Notes: generated by a model not told the origin, from the sequence alone. Positions 42,450 through 52,532 are shown, counted from the stretch's first letter. The stretch is DNA of 64,000 bases from Mesorhizobium sp. B2-3-12 (GCF_006442205.1 NZ_VFVR01000008.1:272218-336217), one strand, 5' to 3'. Made by a program: numbers and translations.

Positions 42450-44900
42450 CTAGGCCGAGCGCACCTTTGGGTTGAGCAGCACGAGGCCGCCATCCTGACG
42501 GCCAACAGGCACCGGAGTGCGCTTGCCGTGGCCGGTCAGGTCGTCGAACGCCTCGATCGGCGCCGGCTTGCCGAGATAGTAGCCCTGGCCGATCTCACAA
42601 GCCTCGGCGTCCAGGAACTTCAACTCGCCAAGCGTCTCGACGCCTTCGGCCAGGACCGGCAGGCCAAGGCCGCGCCCCAGCCCAAGCACCGCGCGCACGA
42701 TCGCCGCGACCTGGCCGTTCGTGTCGACCGCCTTGATGAAGGAGGCGTCGATCTTGATCTTGTCGAAGGGAAAGGCGCGCAGGTTGGAGAGGGAGGAATA
42801 GCCGGTCCCGAAATCATCCATGGCCACGCGCACGCCGAGCGACTTGACCTGGCGCAAGGTTGCCAGCGCACGCGGCATGTCCTTCACCAGCGCGGTCTCG
42901 GTGATCTCGAGTTCCAGTCTGGTCGGGGCAAGGCCCGTCTTCATCAAGGTCTCGTGGACCTTGCGGCTGAAATTGGGATTGTGGAGCTGGACCGCGGAGA
43001 CGTTGACAGCGACCGTCAGCGGGTTTTCCCAGCGCGCGGCTTCCTCGCAGGCCGCTTCGAGCACCCAATCGCCGATCTGGCCGATCGCACCGCTGTCCTC
43101 GGCCACCGGGATGAAAATGGCCGGGGAAACCTCGCCGCGCTCAGGATGGCGCCAGCGGATCAGGGCCTCGAAGCCAACCATCCTGCCGCTGCTGATCTCC
43201 TTCTGCGGCTGGTAGACGAGGTAGAATTCACCGCGCACGACGGCCTGGCGCAATTCATGTTCCATCACGCGCTTGTCGCGGGCCTCGGCGCCCATCGAGG
43301 CCTCGAAATAGCGATAGGTGTCCCTGCCTTCGGTCTTGGCCCGGTAGAGTGCCGTATCGGCATGGCTGATCAGGCTCGTCTGGTCCTCGGCATCGAGCGG
43401 ATAGACCGCGATGCCGATGCTGGCCGAGACCAGACCGCCGCCGACAGCTGCCCGGTTTTCCTCGCGCATGGCGGCAAGCACCGCATTGGCGATGCGGCCC
43501 GCCGCCTGCGGGTCCGGGAGGTTGGGGGCGATGATGGCGAATTCGTCGCCGCCCAGGCGTGCAAGCATCTGACCGTGGCGCAAAACACCGGACGCGCAGC
43601 TTGCCACCTTCTGCAACATGGCATCGCCCGCGCCGTGGCCGTAGAGGTCGTTCACCTCCTTGAAGCGGTCGAGGTCGAGCAGCAGAAGCGCAAGATGCCG
43701 GCCTTTGGCGCTCGCGTCGTTGGTCGCGACACGGTTCATGGAGGCGATTTCGGCTTCGAGACGGCTGGAGAAGGAGCGGCGATTGGCAAGGCCCGTCAGC
43801 GGATCGAAATGGGCAAGGCGAAGGATTTCCTCTTCGGCCTTCCTGCGTTCGCGTATGTCGCGCACGGCGATGACGTTGTGCGGCTTGCCGCAATAGTCGA
43901 TGCTCCTGGCGATCAATTCGACGGGAATTCTGGTCCCATCGCGGCCCCTCAGCTCCGCCTCCCGCGGCTGGCCCTCCAGACTGGTCGCGTCGAATGCGGC
44001 GCGTTCGTCGAAAAGTTCGCCCAGTTCCATACCGTTCAGCGTCGTTGCCGGCGTGCCGGTCAGCTTGCCCATGCTGTCATTGGCGCTGACGATGCGGCTG
44101 CCGTCGCAGACGATCAGGCCTTCCACGGCCGCATTGGCCAGGCCGTGCATGCGGTCGACCTCGAGTTTCTGGCGCCGGAAGCGCAGATCGATCCACAGCG
44201 CCGATGCCGACAGCACCAGGATCACCAGCGTGGCGGCCGCGGCCGCGAAAGCCTGCGACGTCGGCTCGATCGTGTATTCGGATATGACGATAGAGGAATC
44301 GGGATAGATCGAGACCGCACCCATGCCGATGAAATGCAAGGTGCAGATCGCCAGTGTCAGCAATACGGCGCCGGCCGATGTGGCCGACAGGGAGGGGCGG
44401 CGCAGAACGACGTGCAGCGCCATTGCCGCAAGCGTCGCGCCGGCCAGCAAGGACACGGCGACAAGCAGCAGGTTCCATTCGATCCGGCCCTGGACCTCGA
44501 ACGCCGCCATGCCGACATAGTGCATGGCTGCGATGCCGCCACCCAGAACGGCGCCGCCGACGAGATGGTAATCGATCTCGTCCCGCAAGGTGGCGATCCA
44601 CATGCCAGCCGCCGTCAGTGCGACCGAGGCGGCGAGCGAGAGCACGGAAAGCCCCGGATCGTAGGCGCTGGGGATGCCCGGCGTGAAGGCAAGCATGGCG
44701 ATGAAATGCGTGGCCCAGATTCCGAACCCGGTCGACGTCGCCGATATCATCAGCCAGACCAACCGGTGGCGGTCCGTCGAGCGGCTGATGTGGTGAAGCA
44801 GGTTCACAGCGGAAAAACAGGAAATCCCGCAAATCAGCGCGGCGAGTACGACCAGTCTCAAGTCGTGCTGGTTCACGATGCAATTATAGACCGTCAACAC
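42450..44900 (-). CDS. MHYT-PAS-GGDEF-EAL membrane signalling protein
   Basis: An 816-residue c-di-GMP enzyme. The start is GTG 44900 (read as MLTVYNCIVNQHDLRL), placed eight bases after a GGGGG ribosome site; a frame to 44987 lacks such a site. The N-terminal membrane MHYT domain has THFIAM, MHYVGM and LHFIGM, which may bind copper or oxygen. A PAS domain follows (about residues 265-375), then GGDEF with LARLGGDEFAII near 480 and EAL with GFEALIRWRHP near 610. Both catalytic motifs are intact, so it could make and degrade c-di-GMP. Confidence 0.92.
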   Translation of the reverse strand: MLTVYNCIVNQHDLRLVVLAALICGISCFSAVNLLHHISRSTDRHRLVWLMISATSTGFGIWATHFIAMLAFTPGIPSAYDPGLSVLSLAASVALTAAGMWIATLRDEIDYHLVGGAVLGGGIAAMHYVGMAAFEVQGRIEWNLLLVAVSLLAGATLAAMALHVVLRRPSLSATSAGAVLLTLAICTLHFIGMGAVSIYPDSSIVISEYTIEPTSQAFAAAAATLVILVLSASALWIDLRFRRQKLEVDRMHGLANAAVEGLIVCDGSRIVSANDSMGKLTGTPATTLNGMELGELFDERAAFDATSLEGQPREAELRGRDGTRIPVELIARSIDYCGKPHNVIAVRDIRERRKAEEEILRLAHFDPLTGLANRRSFSSRLEAEIASMNRVATNDASAKGRHLALLLLDLDRFKEVNDLYGHGAGDAMLQKVASCASGVLRHGQMLARLGGDEFAIIAPNLPDPQAAGRIANAVLAAMREENRAAVGGGLVSASIGIAVYPLDAEDQTSLISHADTALYRAKTEGRDTYRYFEASMGAEARDKRVMEHELRQAVVRGEFYLVYQPQKEISSGRMVGFEALIRWRHPERGEVSPAIFIPVAEDSGAIGQIGDWVLEAACEEAARWENPLTVAVNVSAVQLHNPNFSRKVHETLMKTGLAPTRLELEITETALVKDMPRALATLRQVKSLGVRVAMDDFGTGYSSLSNLRAFPFDKIKIDASFIKAVDTNGQVAAIVRAVLGLGRGLGLPVLAEGVETLGELKFLDAEACEIGQGYYLGKPAPIEAFDDLTGHGKRTPVPVGRQDGGLVLLNPKVRSA

Positions 44901-45393
44901 CTTATTTCCCCCTAGCCCACAGGAAATAAAAAAGGAAATATGACTGATTAAGGCTTGGCCGTTGAGGATCGATAAAGCCGCCTGCAACCACAGCGTGCCC
45001 TCCTGGGGCAGAATGGCCGCTGGCTTTGAGTGCCGGGAGGGGCTGGCCGCGAGGCGGCGCGTGAGACCCGTGCCGCGGATATATGGCGCAGTCGCGAGGG
45101 CCGCCGCGCATCGCCTGCCTATCGGCGATGGGCATGTGCGTCGGCTGCCGCATCAGCGTTTCATCGTTCTTTAGCCGGATAACCATGACGACCTTTACGT
45201 CCTTGACAGCCGCCCTAGCTAGCTAAGGCGCCGGCGTGACGTTTTCATGCCGGGGCCACCGCCGAGGGGGAGGAAAGACCAACTGGCAGAAGGCCCGGGA
45301 GGCCACAACAGAACTGTCACATACCTTCTCTAAGAGAGCGGGCAAGGACTTGCGCAAGACCCTTGTCAACAGTCATTCAAGAGGGAAGAAACC
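44901..45393. promoter_or_regulatory. Intergenic region ahead of ugpB with candidate regulatory sites
   Basis: A 493-bp region without a supported gene. TTGACA (45203-45208) is a good -35 box. A palindrome centred on TAGCTAGCTA (45216-45225), with CC/GG arms one base out, lies just downstream of it and could be an operator. CTGTCAC (45314-45320) is half of a Pho box, with a poor second half after 4 bp. GAGGGAAG (45381-45388) is the ribosome site of ugpB. I see no RNA gene here. Confidence 0.4.
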
Positions 45394-46746
45394 ATGACGA
45401 TCATCAAGCGGGGCCTCGCTGCCCTTGCCGCAGGCGCGCTCAGCACCGCGCTGGCGATTCCTGCCTTCGCGGAGCCGGTAAAATTCGATTTCTGGTTCGG
45501 CCTTTCGGGCGACCTCGCCCGCGTCGTCGACACGCTGTGCAAGAACTTCAACGCCTCGCAGATGGACTATGAAGTCGTTTGCACCAGCCAGGGCAATTAC
45601 GACGCCACGCTACAGAACACCATCGCCGCCTTCCGCGCCGGCAAGCAGCCCGCCGTCGTTCAGGTCTATGACGTCGGCACCGCCACAATGATGCTGTCGG
45701 GCGCCTACAAGCCCGCCGACAAGCTGATGGAAGAAAACGGCTACAAGATCGACTACGCCGACTATTTCCCCGGCATTGCCCGTTACTACGCGACCTCGAA
45801 GGGCGAGATGCTGTCCTTCCCGTTCAATTCCTCGACCCCGCTGATGTACTGGAACAAGGACGCCTTCGCCAAGATCGGCAAGACCGAGGCGCCGAAGACC
45901 TGGGAAGATGTCGGCGCCGACCTCAAGGCGTTGAAGGACGCCGGCTACGAGTGCCCGATGGCGATCAACATCTCCGCCAACGAAAGCTGGCAGATCATGG
46001 AGCAGTTCTCGGCCATCCACAACCAGCCGATCGCGACCAAGAACAACGGCTATGACGGCCTCGACGCGCGTCTGGAAGTCAACAAGACCAAATTCGTCCA
46101 GTACGTCACCGATCTCAAGAAGTGGTATGACGCCGGCCTGATCAAGATCAAGTCCAAGGATCTCGGCCAGGACATGGTCCAGGCCTTCGCGACCGGCACC
46201 TGCCAGGTGATCATGACCTCGGTCGGCGATCACGGCACGGTTGGCAAGACGCAGAAGGAAGGGATGAACTGGGATGTCGCCGAACTTCCGGTCTATGCCG
46301 GAACCGAGCGTAAGAACTCGCTGGTCGGTGGCGCTTCCCTGTGGGTGCTCTCCGGCAAGTCGGACGCCGAATACAAGGGCGCGGCCGCGTTCCTCAACTT
46401 CATCCACGACCCCAAGACCGCCCTGTTCTGGTCGACCAACACCGGTTACATCCCGGTCACCAAGTCGGGCTTCGAATACCTGAAGTCCCAGGGTTTCTAC
46501 GACAAGGCTCCCTATAAGGGCCGCGAAACCGCGATCGCCAGCCTGACCGCATCCGAGCCGACCGAAATCACCCGCGGCGTGCGTCTGGGCAACTTCACCC
46601 AGATCCGCGCCGAGTTCGGCACGCAGATGCAGGCGATCTTCGCCAACAAGGTCAGCGTCCAGGAAGGCCTCGACACGCTGGTCAAGAATGGCGACGCCAT
46701 CCTCGACCGCTTCCAGCAGACCTATCCGGGCAAGACGCTGCCCTGA
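45394..46746 (+). CDS. ugpB: sn-glycerol-3-phosphate ABC transporter, substrate-binding protein
   Basis: A 450-residue periplasmic binding protein with a signal peptide ending AIPAFA (residue 27). GNYDATLQNTIAAFRAGKQP, VQVYDVGTATMM, SFPFNSSTPLMYWNKDAF and VGGASLWVL match UgpB closely, more than general sugar-binding relatives. It binds glycerol-3-phosphate or glycerophosphodiesters. It is the first gene of the ugpBAEC operon, followed by a hairpin that may raise its level relative to the permeases. Confidence 0.9.
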   Translation: MTIIKRGLAALAAGALSTALAIPAFAEPVKFDFWFGLSGDLARVVDTLCKNFNASQMDYEVVCTSQGNYDATLQNTIAAFRAGKQPAVVQVYDVGTATMMLSGAYKPADKLMEENGYKIDYADYFPGIARYYATSKGEMLSFPFNSSTPLMYWNKDAFAKIGKTEAPKTWEDVGADLKALKDAGYECPMAINISANESWQIMEQFSAIHNQPIATKNNGYDGLDARLEVNKTKFVQYVTDLKKWYDAGLIKIKSKDLGQDMVQAFATGTCQVIMTSVGDHGTVGKTQKEGMNWDVAELPVYAGTERKNSLVGGASLWVLSGKSDAEYKGAAAFLNFIHDPKTALFWSTNTGYIPVTKSGFEYLKSQGFYDKAPYKGRETAIASLTASEPTEITRGVRLGNFTQIRAEFGTQMQAIFANKVSVQEGLDTLVKNGDAILDRFQQTYPGKTLP

Positions 46747-46764
46747 TCGCGAAGCTTATACCGA

Positions 46765-46793
46765 GGCCGCCCGGCGAGATTCGACGGGCGGCC
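46765..46793 (+). terminator. Hairpin between ugpB and ugpA
   Basis: GGCCGCCCG (46765-46773) and CGGGCGGCC (46785-46793) form a 9-bp stem followed by GTTTC. Such hairpins after a binding-protein gene often cause partial termination or protect the 3' end so that the binding protein is made in excess. Confidence 0.6.
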
Positions 46794-46852
46794 GTTTCAT
46801 GTATTAATCTCATCTTGCTCTAGGCTGGCCGTTCCGCGGCCTCGGCGGACCG

Positions 46853-47737
46853 ATGGAAAAACGCGTTACCTTCAGCAGATCGACGATCGGTATCTTGTTC
46901 GCGGTGCCGCAGTTGTTGCTGATCTTCACCTTCTTCTACTGGCCGGCCGGCCAGGCGGTGTACTGGTCGCTGACGCTGCAGCAACCCTGGGGTGGCGGCA
47001 ACATCTGGGTCGGTCTCGACAATTTCCGCTCGATCCTGTCCAACGCCGACTACTGGAACTCGATCACCGCCAGCCTGATTTTCGCGGCCATCAGCACCGG
47101 CCTGGCGATGGTCATCGCTCTGGTGCTAGCCGCCCTGACCGATCGGCAGCTTGCCGGCTCGTGGCTGTATCGCGTGGTGCTTATCTGGCCTTATGGCATC
47201 GCCGCTCCGGCGCTGGCGCTGGCGTTTCGTTTTATCCTGGCGCCGGAAGCCGGCTTCATGGCCGTCGTCAACCGGGTCTGGCCCGGCTTCTGGGATCCAG
47301 GCCTCGACGGCGCAGATGCAATGGCCTCGATCATCGTTGCCTTTTCCTGGAAATATGTCGGCTACAACTTCATCTTCTTCCTCGCCGCCTTCCAGGCCAT
47401 CCCGCGCTCATTGATGGAGGCGGCGGCGATGGACGGCTCCGGTGTCCTCAGGCGGTTCTGGGATATCCAGTTCCCGCTGATCACGCCGACGATCTTCTTC
47501 CTGCTCGTCATCAACATCACCGAGAGCTTCCAGGACTCCTTCGGCATCGTCGACATCATGACATCAGGCGGACCCGCGAATGCGACCAATCTGATGGTGT
47601 ACAAGATCTACTCCGACGGGTTCAAAGGCCTCGACTATTCGGGCGCGGCCGCACAGAGCATCATCCTGATGGTACTCATCGTCGCCCTCACCATCGTCCA
47701 GTTCCGCTTCATCGAGCGGCGCGTGCATTACAGGTGA
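46853..47737 (+). CDS. ugpA: sn-glycerol-3-phosphate ABC transporter permease UgpA
   Basis: A 294-residue permease with six helices, beginning VTFSRSTIGILFAVPQLLLI. The EAA loop is EAAAMDGSGVLRRFWDIQFPL near residue 195. It forms the membrane channel with UgpE. The 106-bp gap after ugpB contains a hairpin; ugpE follows 7 bp downstream. Family membership is clear, and the glycerol-3-phosphate substrate is inferred from UgpB. Confidence 0.9.
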   Translation: MEKRVTFSRSTIGILFAVPQLLLIFTFFYWPAGQAVYWSLTLQQPWGGGNIWVGLDNFRSILSNADYWNSITASLIFAAISTGLAMVIALVLAALTDRQLAGSWLYRVVLIWPYGIAAPALALAFRFILAPEAGFMAVVNRVWPGFWDPGLDGADAMASIIVAFSWKYVGYNFIFFLAAFQAIPRSLMEAAAMDGSGVLRRFWDIQFPLITPTIFFLLVINITESFQDSFGIVDIMTSGGPANATNLMVYKIYSDGFKGLDYSGAAAQSIILMVLIVALTIVQFRFIERRVHYR

Positions 47738-47744
47738 TATTGAC

Positions 47745-48659
47745 ATGGTCGAGCGCACCCCGTTCCTCAACTTCTTCACCCATCTGATCCTGTTCGCCGG
47801 CTTCGTTTTCTGTGTCGCGCCCTTCGCCATCGTGGCGATCGCCGCGTCGCACAATCTCAAGGACGTCAACGATGTGCCGATGTCGCTGTTGCCGGGCAGT
47901 GACTTCTGGGTCAACATCAAGACGGCCTGGGTGACGGCCGATCTCGGTCCCAAGCTGCTCAACAGCTTCATCATGGCGTTCGGCGTCGCGGCGGGGAAAG
48001 TGATCATCTCGGCGCTCACTGCCTTCTCGCTCGTGTACTTCCGCTATCCTGGCCGCATGCTGATCTTCTGGCTGATCTTCATCACCCTGATGCTGCCGCT
48101 CGAAGTGCGCATCGTGCCGACCTACGCGGTGGTTGCCAACGTGCTCGAGCCCTATCAGACGATTCTGGACCTGACCGGGCTTTCCTGGCTGATCGAGAAA
48201 GTATCGGGGGTGCGGGTCTCGATGAGCCTGGGGCTGCTCAATTCCTATAGCGGCCTGATCCTGCCGCTTGTCGCCACCGCCACCGGAACCTTCCTCTATC
48301 GCCAGTTCTTCCTGACCGTGCCGGACGAATTGACCGAGGCCGCGCGCATGGACGGTGCCGGCCCGCTGCGGTTCTTCATCGACGTGCTGCTGCCGCTGTC
48401 GCGCAACAACATGGCCGCGCTCGGAACCATCATGTTCCTGTGGGCCTGGAATCAATATCTGTGGCCGCTGCTGATCACCACCGACCAGTCGCATGCGATG
48501 GCGGTGACCGAGCTCAAGCAACTGATCCCCAATGTCGGTGGCGCCCCGGAATGGCACATTGCCATGGCCGGAACGCTCATCATCATGGTGCCGCCGATGA
48601 TTGTCGTGGTCTTGATGCAGCGCTGGTTCGTGCGCGGCCTGATCGCCACCGAGAAATAG
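47745..48659 (+). CDS. ugpE: sn-glycerol-3-phosphate ABC transporter permease UgpE
   Basis: A 304-residue permease with six helices. It has an EAA loop (EAARMDGAGPLRFFIDVLLPL near residue 197) and NQYLWPLLITTDQS at the C-terminal half, both typical of UgpE. It pairs with UgpA. ugpC follows after 15 bp with a GGGAGA ribosome site. Confidence 0.92.
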   Translation: MVERTPFLNFFTHLILFAGFVFCVAPFAIVAIAASHNLKDVNDVPMSLLPGSDFWVNIKTAWVTADLGPKLLNSFIMAFGVAAGKVIISALTAFSLVYFRYPGRMLIFWLIFITLMLPLEVRIVPTYAVVANVLEPYQTILDLTGLSWLIEKVSGVRVSMSLGLLNSYSGLILPLVATATGTFLYRQFFLTVPDELTEAARMDGAGPLRFFIDVLLPLSRNNMAALGTIMFLWAWNQYLWPLLITTDQSHAMAVTELKQLIPNVGGAPEWHIAMAGTLIIMVPPMIVVVLMQRWFVRGLIATEK

Positions 48660-48674
48660 CAGGGAGACAGAAAA

Positions 48675-49775
48675 ATGGCCTCCATCACAATACGCGGCGT
48701 CAAGAAGAACTACGCCAAGACGCAGGTCGTGCATGGCGTCGATCTCGACTTCGCCTCTGGCGAATTCGTCGTCATCCTGGGGCCGTCCGGCTGCGGCAAG
48801 TCCACCTTGCTGCGCATGATCGCCGGGCTGGAGGAGATTTCCGACGGCACGATCGCCATCGACGGCACCGTCGTCAACAAGCTCGAGCCGCGCGAGCGCG
48901 GCTGCGCCATGGTGTTCCAGAACTACGCGCTCTATCCGCATATGAGCGTGGCGCAGAACATCGGCTATTCACTGAAGGTATCAGGCGTTCCCTCGGCGGA
49001 GCGCAACCAGCGCATCCAGGCGGTGGCCCGCACGCTGGAACTCGAGCATTTGCTCGACCGCAAGCCGATGGCGCTTTCCGGTGGCCAGCGGCAGCGCGTC
49101 GCCATGGGCCGCGCCATGATCCGCGAGCCGAAAGTCTTCCTGTTCGACGAGCCGCTTTCCAATCTCGACGCCAAGCTGCGCGTGCAGATGCGCTCGGAGA
49201 TCCGCAAGCTGCACCGCCGGCTGAACGCCACCTCCGTCTTCGTCACCCACGACCAGGTCGAGGCGATGACGCTCGCCGACCGGCTGGTGGTGATGAATGG
49301 CGGACGCGTCGAGCAGGTCGGCACGCCAGGTGAGATCTACACCCGCCCGGCCAGCCGCTTCGTCGCCACCTTCGTCGGCGCGCCGGCGATGAACATCCTT
49401 GAAGGCACTGTCGAACTCGACGGGCTGTCGCTGCTCGGCGGCAGCCGGCGCCTGGCGATGGCTCGCGCCGGCCTGCCGGTCGGCACCAAGGTTGCGATGG
49501 GCATCAGGCCGGAAGCCGTCCGGCTGGTGGCGCCGGGAACGCCGGGCGCGCTCGATGCCTCTGTCGATCTGGTCGAGGAACTGGGCGCGGGGCGGGTGAT
49601 CTATGTCGACCTCGACGGCGCGCCGTTCTCGGTGATGACCTCGGAGGCCATGCACCCCGAGCCGGGCAGCACCGTCGGCCTGAAGATCTCGCCAGACGAC
49701 ATGCACTTCTTCTCGTCGGAGACGGGTACCCGTCTCGATGTGTTCAAGACTTCAGTGCCCGAGCCGGCGCTTTGA
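48675..49775 (+). CDS. ugpC: sn-glycerol-3-phosphate ABC transporter ATPase UgpC
   Basis: A 366-residue MalK-type ATPase. Walker A GPSGCGKST near residue 37, signature LSGGQRQR near 135, Walker B LFDEPLSNLDAKLR near 157, and switch His in FVTHDQVEAM. The C-terminal part (residues about 240-366) is the TOBE/OB regulatory domain. It drives the UgpBAE importer. No ugpQ (phosphodiesterase) gene follows. Confidence 0.92.
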   Translation: MASITIRGVKKNYAKTQVVHGVDLDFASGEFVVILGPSGCGKSTLLRMIAGLEEISDGTIAIDGTVVNKLEPRERGCAMVFQNYALYPHMSVAQNIGYSLKVSGVPSAERNQRIQAVARTLELEHLLDRKPMALSGGQRQRVAMGRAMIREPKVFLFDEPLSNLDAKLRVQMRSEIRKLHRRLNATSVFVTHDQVEAMTLADRLVVMNGGRVEQVGTPGEIYTRPASRFVATFVGAPAMNILEGTVELDGLSLLGGSRRLAMARAGLPVGTKVAMGIRPEAVRLVAPGTPGALDASVDLVEELGAGRVIYVDLDGAPFSVMTSEAMHPEPGSTVGLKISPDDMHFFSSETGTRLDVFKTSVPEPAL

Positions 49776-49872
49776 TTTTCTAGCTAGCCTCGTTGAGCAG
49801 TGGCCGCTCTACGCGGCCGAATCCGAAAAACGCGTCTCGCCATCGCAGCCCGGGTGCGGCACCGTCAGATCT

Positions 49873-50955
49873 TCAGGCGAAGACGTGCGCCTTGCCCGAC
49901 ACGGTCAGCCGCACGATCTCGCCGACCGCCGGCGCGTCCATGCCGGATTTGCGCAGGATCAGCGGCGTGCCGCCGATCGCGGCGGCGTCCGGCGGATCGG
50001 CATTGTTCAGAAGCCGCACCGCGATCGTGCATGTCGAGCCGGCGAATTCGCATTCCGTCACCTCGCCGAACAACATGTCGGGCGTGCCGGACATGCCCTC
50101 GCGCGAAGTGCGTTTGAGCCCGATCTGCTCCGGCCGCAGCATGATGCGGGCGATATCGCGGCTGTCGGCCGTGTCGACGGCGATGCGGCCGAGCGGCGAG
50201 TTGGCGAAGCCGCCCGAAATGCTCGCCGGCAGGATGATGGCATCGCCGAGGAATTCGGCGATCATCCTGTCCTTTGGCTTGAGATAAAGTTCGCGCGGCG
50301 TGCCGACCTGGGAAAATCTTCCATCGCGCATCACCGCCACCTGGCTGGCGAAGGACAATGCCTCCGCCTGGTCGTGCGTGACCAGGATGGTGGTGATGCC
50401 GGCCGCCTCCAGAAGTTCGGCCACCGCCTTGCGCATCGAGGCGCGCAGGCCGGTGTCGAGTGCCGAGAACGGCTCGTCGAGCAGCATCAGCCTGGGCTTC
50501 ATCGCCATGGCGCGGGCCAGCGCCACGCGCTGCTGCTGGCCGCCGGACAGTTCGTGCGGACGACGTTTTAGGATCGCCTTGTCCAGGCCCACGATATAGG
50601 CGAGTTCGACGATGCGCTCGGCGCGCTTGTCGTCGTTCCGTCCCATGCCGAAGCCGATATTGTCCGAGATGGTCAGATGCGGGAACAGGGCGCCGTCCTG
50701 CGCCACCACGCCGATGCCGCGGCGATGCGCCGGGACGGCGGCGCCGCCATTGGCCAGCACCTGCCCGTCGAGCACGATGCGGCCCTGGTCCGGCGCCTCG
50801 AAGCCGGCGATCAGCCGCAGCAAGGTCGTCTTGCCGCAGCCGGAAGGTCCAACGATGGCCGTGCGGCTGCCGCTGGCGACGTTCAGGTCAACGCCGGCAA
50901 GGGCCGCGACCGGGCCATAATGCTTGTGCAGATTGCCGAGTTCCAAAAAGCTCAT
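49873..50955 (-). CDS. Ferric iron ABC transporter ATPase (FbpC/AfuC type)
   Basis: A 360-residue ATPase starting MSFLELGNLHKHYGPVAALA at ATG 50955; a longer frame to 51210 lies over the permease gene. Walker A GPSGCGKTT near residue 37, signature LSGGQQQR near 135, Walker B LMLLDEPFSALD near 155, switch His in LVTHDQAEAL. The C-terminal TOBE domain resembles ferric iron importers. Its start overlaps the permease stop by 4 bp. It completes an SBP-permease-ATPase operon on the minus strand. Confidence 0.88.
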   Translation of the reverse strand: MSFLELGNLHKHYGPVAALAGVDLNVASGSRTAIVGPSGCGKTTLLRLIAGFEAPDQGRIVLDGQVLANGGAAVPAHRRGIGVVAQDGALFPHLTISDNIGFGMGRNDDKRAERIVELAYIVGLDKAILKRRPHELSGGQQQRVALARAMAMKPRLMLLDEPFSALDTGLRASMRKAVAELLEAAGITTILVTHDQAEALSFASQVAVMRDGRFSQVGTPRELYLKPKDRMIAEFLGDAIILPASISGGFANSPLGRIAVDTADSRDIARIMLRPEQIGLKRTSREGMSGTPDMLFGEVTECEFAGSTCTIAVRLLNNADPPDAAAIGGTPLILRKSGMDAPAVGEIVRLTVSGKAHVFA

Positions 50956-52532
50956 CGTCCGGCCATCCGCTTCGACTGGACATAGAGCAGCCAGGTCAGG
51001 GGCAGCGACATCGCCACCATGATGAAGGCGTAAGGGGCCGCCGAGGCATAATCGATCTCGCCGCTGTAGGACCAGAATGCCATGGCCAGCGTGCGGGTGC
51101 CGTTCGGCGCCAGCATCTGGGTCGCGGTCAATTCGTTCATGATGCCCAGCGCCACCAGCGCCATGCCGGCCGCCGCGCCCGGCGCCGAGAGGCGGATTGT
51201 CGTTGACCACAGCGCGTTGAGGGGATGCCGGCCGAGGCTCGACGCGGCGCGTTCGAGTTCGACCGGTGCCTGGGCGATGGACGCGCGCAGGCTGACCAGA
51301 GCACGCGGCAGGAACATCAGCGCATAAGCGACAAGGATGGTGAACAGGGTCTGGTAGAGCGGCAGCGCGATGCGCACGGTGATGGTGACCAGTGCCAGCG
51401 CGATGACGACACCCGGCAGCGAGCCGACGATATAGTTGCAGCCCTCGAGCAGGCGCTGCAACGGTCCGGGCGCGCGGATCGATATCCAGGCCATCGGCAT
51501 CGCCGCGACGGTGGCAAGCAGCGCACCGGCGAGTGACAGGAACAGCGTCTGGCCTAGCGCCAGGCCGATTTCATCGAAGCGCCAGACGTCGGCTCCGCCG
51601 GCGGCGAGCCAGCGTCCGATGGTCACGAACGGAACGCCGAGCGCCAGCACCGTGGTGACGACAAGCAACAGCAGGCTGGGCAGGGTGGCGCGGCCGAGGC
51701 TGATCCGCCGCTGATACCGCGCGGCGCCGGAGCCGACGCGGGCATAACGTTCCTCGCCGCGCACCAGCACTTCGAGGCCGAGAAGAATGAAGCAGCATGT
51801 CACCAGCACGCCGGCCAGCATGTTGGCGGCCGGGCCGTTGAAGGTCGACTGGAACTGGTCGACGATCGCGGTCGTGAAGGTGTCGAAGCGGATGAAGACG
51901 TAGAGACCGTATTCGGCCAGCAGGTGCAGTCCGACCAGCAACGAGCCGCCGCATATCGCTAACCTGAGCTGCGGCAACACGACACGCCAGAACACGCGCC
52001 AGGGTCCGAGACCAAGGGCCGCCGCGGCGTCCTCCAAGGCAGGATCGAGGCGACGAAGTGCCGCCGAAACCGGCAGATAGAGAAAAGGAAAATAAGCAAT
52101 GACGGAGACCAGTACGCCGGCCCACAGACCGTGCAGCCCCGGCACCAGGGTGATCCAGGCATAGGAATGCACGAAAGCCGGAATGGCGAGCGGCGCCACG
52201 CAGAGCCAGGACCAGAACCGGGCACCGGGCAGGTCGCTGCGCTCGGTCAGCCAGGCCAGCGTCACCGACAGGAGGATGGCGATGGGCACGGAAAGCAGCA
52301 CCAGCAGTCCGGTGTTGACCAGGAGTTCGCCGACGCGCGGCCGGAAGACAAGGGCCGAGACGGTCTCCCAGCCGGTCTGCACCGCGATCCAGATGATGAA
52401 GGCGAGCGGCACCAGGGCGAGCAGAGAGACTGACATGGCCGCGATGACAATCCACGGCGCGACCCGACGACGTGCCCGTCGGCGTATTTTCGGCGACAGG
52501 TCCGTGCGCGCAAAGTCTACCGCGGACTGCAT
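50952..52532 (-). CDS. Ferric iron ABC transporter permease (FbpB type, duplicated)
   Basis: About 526 residues with two fused permease halves of six helices each, as in FbpB/SfuB; EAA-like loops are EDAAAALGLGPWRVFWRVVLPQ near residue 175 and ERAASSLGRHPLNALWSTTIRL near 445. The start is taken as ATG 52532 (MQSAVDFARTDLS); ATG 52607 is an alternative, but 52634 would place the start in a terminator. It forms the channel with the ATPase at 49873 and the binding protein at 52695. Confidence 0.88.
   Translation of the reverse strand: MQSAVDFARTDLSPKIRRRARRRVAPWIVIAAMSVSLLALVPLAFIIWIAVQTGWETVSALVFRPRVGELLVNTGLLVLLSVPIAILLSVTLAWLTERSDLPGARFWSWLCVAPLAIPAFVHSYAWITLVPGLHGLWAGVLVSVIAYFPFLYLPVSAALRRLDPALEDAAAALGLGPWRVFWRVVLPQLRLAICGGSLLVGLHLLAEYGLYVFIRFDTFTTAIVDQFQSTFNGPAANMLAGVLVTCCFILLGLEVLVRGEERYARVGSGAARYQRRISLGRATLPSLLLLVVTTVLALGVPFVTIGRWLAAGGADVWRFDEIGLALGQTLFLSLAGALLATVAAMPMAWISIRAPGPLQRLLEGCNYIVGSLPGVVIALALVTITVRIALPLYQTLFTILVAYALMFLPRALVSLRASIAQAPVELERAASSLGRHPLNALWSTTIRLSAPGAAAGMALVALGIMNELTATQMLAPNGTRTLAMAFWSYSGEIDYASAAPYAFIMVAMSLPLTWLLYVQSKRMAGR

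Noticed and set aside
42528..44915. A 795-codon open frame on the plus strand
   Set aside because: It is the antisense shadow of the MHYT-PAS-GGDEF-EAL gene, with low-complexity charged translation and no family features. High GC opens long antisense frames.
45314..45331. Full Pho box
   Set aside because: The first half CTGTCAC is good but the second half, CTTCTCT, matches poorly, so it is not listed as a site of its own.
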